Positions 20,930 to 23,813 of a DNA stretch of 23,813 bases are shown here, in pieces. Each line of letters opens with the position of its first letter. Positions within the stretch are counted from its first letter, which is position 1. A program made the position numbers and the translations under genes. The stretch comes from DATDVC01 sp036517695 (GTDB lineage: Bacteria; Patescibacteriota; Minisyncoccia; Phycocordibacterales; WO2-35-19). Where the stretch lies: assembly GCA_036517695.1 (NCBI GenBank), contig DATDVC010000022.1, positions 1-23,813 on the forward strand, written 5' to 3'. Under the pieces are notes generated by a model. The model worked only from the letters and a program-made list of their open reading frames with translations. It did not search any database and had not been told where the DNA came from.

Positions 20930-21328
20930 TTACTCCTTTCTAAGATTTTGCCAAAGGCCGATCATGTTGCCTTCGGTGTCTTCAATGTAAGCATAAATTC
21001 CCATGTCGGGGATTGTTGTCGGTTCGGCAACAACTTTTCCGCCGTTTGATTTTACTTTTTCAATCGAAGCAACGATATCTTTGACTACCGGGGTGATCAC
21101 CACTCCTTTTGCCGCAAATTTTTCCCCTCGCTGGAACATGCCCCCGTTGATAAAACCCTTTTCTTCAAGCATGTTTTTTTCATCGGTTGGTCCGGTGTGG
21201 AGACCTATGTAAACTCCACCACCTGGCATTGGCCACTCGGCTGTTTTCCAGCCGAAAGTTTCTTCATAAAATTTTCTAGCTCTCACAGTATCATCGGCGG
21301 GTATTTCAAAATGTTCCACTTTGTCCAT
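20930..21328 (-). CDS. VOC (glyoxalase/bleomycin-resistance) family protein
   Basis: A 132-residue protein with two beta-alpha-beta-beta-beta modules. The first starts VEHFEIPADDTVRARKFYEE, then TFGWK; the second is GVVITPVVKDIVASIEKVKS, then GGKVVAEPTTIPDMGIYAYI. It ends with EDTEGNMIGLWQ. Metal-binding positions H5 and the glutamate near the end are kept. The substrate is unknown. MDKVEHF is chosen as the start; 13 upstream codons overlap the -10 box (TGC-TACAAT at 21356-21361). First gene of an operon with zincin and ZIP. Confidence 0.88.
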   Translation of the reverse strand: MDKVEHFEIPADDTVRARKFYEETFGWKTAEWPMPGGGVYIGLHTGPTDEKNMLEEKGFINGGMFQRGEKFAAKGVVITPVVKDIVASIEKVKSNGGKVVAEPTTIPDMGIYAYIEDTEGNMIGLWQNLRKE

Positions 21329-21355
21329 ATCTTTTTGCTTAAGTTTAATCGATAC

Positions 21356-21364
21356 ATTGTAGCA
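21356..21364 (-). promoter_or_regulatory. Extended -10 promoter of the VOC-zincin-ZIP operon
   Basis: On the minus strand TGC-TACAAT (TACAAT at 21356-21361), with a leader of ~20 nt before ATG 21328. It is back to back with the YdeI promoter. Confidence 0.55.
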
Positions 21365-21381
21365 CACTCAACATTTTTGTC

Positions 21382-21390
21382 TGGTATAAT
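21382..21390 (+). promoter_or_regulatory. Extended -10 promoter, leaderless YdeI-like gene
   Basis: TGG-TATAAT (TATAAT at 21385-21390) is followed by TTTGAT (6 nt) and the ATG at 21397. No room exists for an SD, so the mRNA should start at the ATG. Confidence 0.65.
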
Positions 21391-21396
21391 TTTGAT

Positions 21397-21645
21397 ATGA
21401 AAAAAGCGGTTTCAAGCGGGGTGGCGCATACGGTGCCATCTGATCTGAAAAATGCTCTCGCTTCAAACCAAGCAGTGTTCTTGGCTTGGAAGAGCCTCAC
21501 TCCACTCGCGCGCAACGAATGGATTTGTTGGACAGTTTCGGTTAAAAAACCAGAAACAAGAAAACAGCATATCAAACGATTGATTCAAGAGCTTAAAGCA
21601 GGCAAGCGTCGGCCGTGTTGCTGGGCTGGCTGCCCGCACCGTTAA
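21397..21645 (+). CDS. YdeI/OmpD-associated family protein
   Basis: An 82-residue protein matching the C-terminal YdeI/OmdA domain: VPSDLKNALASNQAVFLAWK, SLTPLARNEWICWTVSVKKP and ETRKQHIKRLIQELKAGKR. The 'LTP-xxR-xxxxxWi-xxKkpETRxxRi' signature is clear. The family is linked to protection against bacteriocins or peptides in a few species; the mechanism is unsettled. The mRNA is leaderless. It ends directly against the stop of the next minus-strand gene, with no spacer. Confidence 0.85.
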   Translation: MKKAVSSGVAHTVPSDLKNALASNQAVFLAWKSLTPLARNEWICWTVSVKKPETRKQHIKRLIQELKAGKRRPCCWAGCPHR

Positions 21646-21942
21646 TCAAGTAAGGTCATGATCTTTTGGCAAGCCCCACTGCCAGCGAGGTTTTTCTCCT
21701 TTTTTATATCCAAAAAAGAATATGATGGCGAACATCAATAAAAATCCCAAAAGCGTCGCACCAGGCGCATCGTCTGTTTCTCCCACGTATATACCAAAAG
21801 CAAAAATAGCCACAGCGATAGCCACGACAAGCCACCCTTGCCACTTCACTGGCGTCCAACCCCAGCCATAAAGTTTTCTTTTAAACCAATATCCCTGCGG
21901 GTTATCCTTCAAATATTCAATATTTTTTTTAATCCAATTCAT
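21646..21942 (-). CDS. Two-helix membrane protein, unknown
   Basis: A 98-residue protein starting MNWIKKNIEYLKDNPQGYWF. The Trp-rich amphipathic segment KRKLYGWGWTPVKWQGWL is followed by TM helices at ~43-60 and ~69-86 and a basic tail. The start is chosen because TGG-TATACT (TATACT at 21955-21960, minus strand) lies just upstream; a longer frame would pass through this promoter. It ends in TGA. The family is familiar as a small uncharacterised bacterial membrane protein but has no assigned function. Confidence 0.75.
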   Translation of the reverse strand: MNWIKKNIEYLKDNPQGYWFKRKLYGWGWTPVKWQGWLVVAIAVAIFAFGIYVGETDDAPGATLLGFLLMFAIIFFFGYKKGEKPRWQWGLPKDHDLT

Positions 21943-22029
21943 TTCTTTAGATGCAGTATACCACTTTTCCTCTCTTTGGTTCGACTGCGATTTAAATAAA
22001 AATATGTAACTATAAAACACGGAGTAAAT

Positions 22030-22062
22030 AAAAAAACCGCCTCGCCAGGGAGACGTTGCGGT
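22030..22062 (-). terminator. Terminator of the 22076-22480 gene
   Basis: AAAACCGC pairs with GCGGTTTT across a loop that includes CTCGCC/GGGAGA. Read on the minus strand the stem is followed by TTTTTTTATTTACTCC. Confidence 0.65.
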
Positions 22063-22075
22063 TTTCGATTGGGAA

Positions 22076-22480
22076 TTACTCATCGAGCTCAAAAACACTC
22101 CTTATTTTTAGGCCAAGACTCTTGCCGTCTTCCCCAACAATCATAAAGCGAAGACATGCAGGGGTTTGTTCTCCTGGTTTGCGAACAGACATAGCCTCTT
22201 GCATGTGTTGTGGAGAGAGAGCCGTTATGTACGACACTCTACCAACCTGTTGTGTGAAGGGGATACGCACTTTTTTGCCTACGAGCTGTTTTTGTAATGA
22301 TCTGATGATGGCAACCCGTTCCGACTTGTCTTGTCCATGCAAGCCGGGATAACCATGTTCCAGATAGTGTTTGAGACTCAAACAACCACCTGTTCGAGGA
22401 GGGGGAATAATCCCCAAACCTTCGAAATACGAGACTAAACTTTCATTGGCTGGGCTGTTACCAGAAACTCGGTTGGACAT
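22076..22480 (-). CDS. Hypothetical cytosolic protein, SD-led
   Basis: A 134-residue protein with no recognised domain. It shows basic and glycine-rich stretches (GIIPPPRTGGCLSLKHYLEH, then GYPGLHGQDKSERVAIIRSL) and a beta-rich end (ACLRFMIVGEDGKSLGLKIR). The start is fixed by TTAGGAGGTTCCACCAA before the ATG, a full SD. It has its own terminator. TTTACA-17-TAGTAT upstream is a weak promoter candidate. GC content is higher than that of native genes. Confidence 0.72.
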   Translation of the reverse strand: MSNRVSGNSPANESLVSYFEGLGIIPPPRTGGCLSLKHYLEHGYPGLHGQDKSERVAIIRSLQKQLVGKKVRIPFTQQVGRVSYITALSPQHMQEAMSVRKPGEQTPACLRFMIVGEDGKSLGLKIRSVFELDE

Positions 22481-22611
22481 TTGGTGGAACCTCCTAAATT
22501 TATACTAATACAAAAATATTAACTTGTAAATACAGCCATTTCTGACGACCTAAGATTTTTACGAGCTCCGATTGATAGAGGAAGTTAGAAATTGTTTTGT
22601 ATAGACGAAAA

Positions 22612-22656
22612 AGCTCCACACGGGACAGCAAGTGTTTTGCTTTTCCGTGCAGAGCT
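22612..22656 (-). terminator. Terminator of the 22669-22872 gene
   Basis: AGCTCCACACGG pairs imperfectly with CCGTGCAGAGCT. On the minus strand the stem is followed by TTTTTCGTCTATAC. Confidence 0.7.
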
Positions 22657-22668
22657 ATTGGGCTCGGT

Positions 22669-22872
22669 TTATTCATGTCGAGTGAAGCGGTACAACATGT
22701 TCACCGCCATGATCGTCATTGCAACCCAGAGGATTGTGTTTGACCACTGGATGGTAGGGATCCACCACCCGTCGATTCCGAGTGCGTTGGTCAGTGAGCC
22801 CATCGCCATTGCAATGGACAACACCAACATAAAAACATACGCAAAGAAGTCTTCTTTTTTCTGAGCTGTCAT
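22669..22872 (-). CDS. Small two-helix membrane protein, unknown
   Basis: A 67-residue protein. Two TM helices (~9-31, FFAYVFMLVLSIAMAMGSL; ~41-60, TIQWSNTILWVAMTIMAVNM) flank a short loop with GIDGWWIP. It is short, but its expression signals are complete: promoter TTGACT-17-TATGCT, SD AGAGGAG 7 nt before the ATG, and a hairpin terminator. No family is recognised. Confidence 0.72.
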   Translation of the reverse strand: MTAQKKEDFFAYVFMLVLSIAMAMGSLTNALGIDGWWIPTIQWSNTILWVAMTIMAVNMLYRFTRHE

Positions 22873-22890
22873 TTTGAGTCTCCTCTAGAG

Positions 22891-22919
22891 AGCATAGCAA
22901 ATTACACCTTAAAAGTCAA
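22891..22919 (-). promoter_or_regulatory. Promoter of the 22669-22872 gene
   Basis: On the minus strand TTGACT (22914-22919), 17 nt, TATGCT (22891-22896). The leader is short (about 12 nt) and contains the SD. Confidence 0.72.
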
Positions 22920-22928
22920 GGAGTGTAA
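22902..22928. promoter_or_regulatory. Operator-like inverted repeat over the -35 box
   Basis: TTACACCTT (22902-22910) and AAGGAGTGTAA (22918-22928) form an imperfect inverted repeat centred at about 22915, on the -35 hexamer. The placement is the same as at 17852-17879 but the sequence is different. Confidence 0.45.
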
Positions 22929-22955
22929 ATAGTAGGGGAGTCACTGTTTTTTAAC

Positions 22956-22987
22956 AAAAAACACCTCACATGATGAGATGTTTTTTT
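22956..22987. terminator. Bidirectional hairpin in the 22873-23090 gap
   Basis: AAAAAACAcCTCA and TGAGATGTTTTTT pair with one mismatch around CATGA. A-run and T-run flank both sides. The rest of the gap holds the promoter above and no ORF I can support. Confidence 0.6.
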
Positions 22988-23090
22988 GAATAATCACTCT
23001 GCTCCGCATGTTGGACGAGTTCAGAACTCTGGATTGGGTAAAGATTAAGAGTGATTTGCAGTTGAGCGGGATAAATAAGTACCTACGTAT

Positions 23091-23597
23091 TTATATTTGA
23101 ATATTTTTCAGTAAAATATTTCTTTCTAGTTCTACCCTCTCATCTCTTAAAATGAAACCATTTTCATCTCTTACTGGCATATTTATCCATAAATTAGTAA
23201 TTTTTGCTGACCACAGTTTTTGAACACTTCCTGCTGAATAATAATCTAGGGTAATTTTTTGTTCCCCTTCCTTTGCTCTAAAAGAGTTAGTAATCTCTAA
23301 CCCAACTTCTAATTCTTTTCCTTCAAGTATGTGACCACCTTCGCATTTTATATAAACACCACCAGATTCTATCCTATCAAATAAAACCGCAAATATCTGA
23401 CCCGTTCTTAATATATTTTGAGAATGTAAAGCTTCGGCATTTGAACCCCAATATATATTTTCAAGTTTTTCATCAAAGAAGTATCTTACGGGGCTATTGT
23501 GAGGTGAGCCGTCTGCGTTTGTGGTAGCAAGTGCAATATGCTTACTTGTATGAATTAGCTCTTTCGCTCTATTCATTTTTAGTTCTGGGATTTTCAT
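23091..23597 (-). CDS. Pyridoxamine 5'-phosphate oxidase-like FMN-binding protein
   Basis: A 168-residue split-barrel flavoprotein. The first strands read LIHTSKHIALATTNADGSPH, then NSPVRYFFDEKLENIYWGS, matching the 'hxxLaTxxxdGxPhxxPvxy' start of the family. NILRTGQIFAVLFD and GVYIKCEGGHILEG are the next barrel strands. The substrate is unknown; relatives include heme oxygenases, F420 enzymes and PNPOx. MKIPELK is chosen as the start because TATAAT (23604-23609, minus strand) lies 6 nt upstream, giving a leaderless mRNA. Its base composition is more AT-rich than the neighbouring accessory genes. Confidence 0.85.
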   Translation of the reverse strand: MKIPELKMNRAKELIHTSKHIALATTNADGSPHNSPVRYFFDEKLENIYWGSNAEALHSQNILRTGQIFAVLFDRIESGGVYIKCEGGHILEGKELEVGLEITNSFRAKEGEQKITLDYYSAGSVQKLWSAKITNLWINMPVRDENGFILRDERVELERNILLKNIQI

Positions 23598-23603
23598 AGT
23601 TAT

Positions 23604-23609
23604 ATTATA
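23604..23609 (-). promoter_or_regulatory. -10 box giving a leaderless mRNA for the 23597 gene
   Basis: On the minus strand TATAAT is followed by ATAACT (6 nt) and ATG. Confidence 0.6.
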
Positions 23610-23640
23610 CATAAGTTCTGAACCCTATATAGGTCATACA

Positions 23641-23669
23641 AAAAGACCTTGATAAACAAGGTCTTTTTG
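23641..23669. terminator. Terminator after the tRNA
   Basis: AAAAAGACCTT (23641-23651) and AAGGTCTTTTT (23659-23669) form a perfect 11-bp stem. On the minus strand it ends the tRNA transcript 3 nt after the CCA. Confidence 0.8.
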
Positions 23670-23671
23670 AT

Positions 23672-23711
23672 GGCTCCGCGGGTAGGATTCGAACCTACGA
23701 CCAATGAGTTA
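23672..23711 (-). tRNA. 3' exon of a split tRNA, probably tRNA-Asn(GUU)
   Basis: Read on the minus strand: TAA CTCAT TGGTC GTAGG TTCGAAT CCTAC CCGCGGA G CCA. These are the end of the anticodon loop, 3' anticodon stem, 5-nt variable loop, complete T arm, 3' acceptor strand, discriminator G73 and encoded CCA. A72 implies U1, and U1-A72 with G73 plus U36-A37-A38 fits tRNA-Asn(GUU) best; Gln is excluded by U36, and Met/Ile by G73. The 5' half is not adjacent; nothing resembling a D arm or anticodon stem ATGAG occurs in the next 100 nt. Confidence 0.7.
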
Positions 23712-23813
23712 CATTTATCCTCAAATTTCTAAGAGGGATGGACTATATCATCCACGTAAAATCTTTACGAGATCACGTGGCGAGGCGCTTCCCATCCGGA
23801 CTTTTTGTCCGAA
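23712..23813 (-). ncRNA. 3' part of a probable group I intron in the tRNA
   Basis: The tRNA sequence breaks inside the anticodon. On the minus strand the segment before the 3' exon ends in G (23712), as group I introns do. It contains GATATAGTCC (23740-23749), identical to the conserved S/P7 element. Between S and the 3' end is a P9-like hairpin (23719-23722 with 23733-23736). Before S is a P8-like hairpin (CCACGT 23752-23757, ACGTGG 23775-23780). A CGGAC-AAAAA-GTCCG hairpin is at the window edge. The matching R/P7 strand (GACTA) is not seen and may lie outside the window. GGATGG/CCATCC pairing is also possible, so the fold is uncertain. Confidence 0.6.

Noticed and set aside
21646..22098. 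Longer N-terminus for the membrane protein at 21646-21942
   Set aside because: The extension passes through a TGG-TATACT promoter and into the terminator of the next gene; the shorter ATG has the better context.
23672..23711. tRNA-Met, tRNA-Thr or tRNA-Gln as the interrupted tRNA
   Set aside because: G73 with A72 does not suit Met or Thr, and U36 excludes Gln; Asn satisfies all visible identity positions.
1..23813. CRISPR array
   Set aside because: No regularly spaced direct repeats of 20-40 bp were seen; the repeats present are palindromic and dispersed.
1..23813. TGA recoded to Gly (code 25)
   Set aside because: TGA closes the gene at 21646-21942 and is absent inside the long conserved genes.

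Overview
The window looks like a chromosomal segment of a Candidate Phyla Radiation bacterium, most likely Parcubacteria/Patescibacteria. This is inferred from the compact gene set, small lineage-type membrane proteins, palindromic repeats inside coding genes, very short mRNA leaders and a shortened ATP synthase delta subunit. No database search was possible. The standard bacterial code fits: TAA, TAG and TGA all act as stops, and the long genes contain no in-frame TGA.

Layout. (1) 1-1848, minus strand: the 5' end of topA, a secreted GC-rich protein with its own promoter and terminator, and dprA. (2) 1984-6086, plus strand: serS, a start-less DUF559 endonuclease remnant, ftsQ, a small membrane protein and a membrane-anchored Clp-like protein with degenerate ATPase motifs. 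(3) 6087-6570: a self-contained transcription unit with a sigma-70-type promoter, a strong SD, a 39-codon ORF, a UUCG-capped hairpin and a terminator. (4) 6571-8917: dus (with palindromic repeat DNA in its reading frame), a small membrane protein, a PH-domain membrane protein and a convergent PAP2 phosphatase. (5) 8981-15378: a complete F-type ATP synthase operon in the order atpZ/I-B-E-F-H-A-G-D-C. Its c subunit has a two-carboxylate, Na+-type ion site. (6) 15411-15876: hicB and a hicA toxin gene broken by a nonsense codon. (7) 15900-22920: an accessory region with a three-gene GC-rich unknown cluster, a Gmad2 lipoprotein/secreted protein, a SET-domain methyltransferase, a VOC-zincin-ZIP operon, a YdeI-like protein and small membrane proteins. 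(8) 23091-23813: an FMN-binding oxidase-like protein, then the 3' half of a tRNA, best read as tRNA-Asn, interrupted in its anticodon by what looks like a group I intron running off the window end.

Two styles of gene expression are visible. Many genes that look native have a -10 box (often TGnTATAAT) only 6-10 nt before the start codon, with no Shine-Dalgarno site, implying leaderless or near-leaderless mRNAs. A second set (240-758, 6264-6383, 15941-17781, 22076-22480, 22669-22872) has strong Shine-Dalgarno sites and mostly its own hairpin terminator; four of its transcription units also have a full -35/-10 promoter. Two of those promoters carry an inverted repeat centred on the -35 box, like an operator. 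This set contains most of the unrecognised proteins and is the best place in the window to look for an undescribed system.
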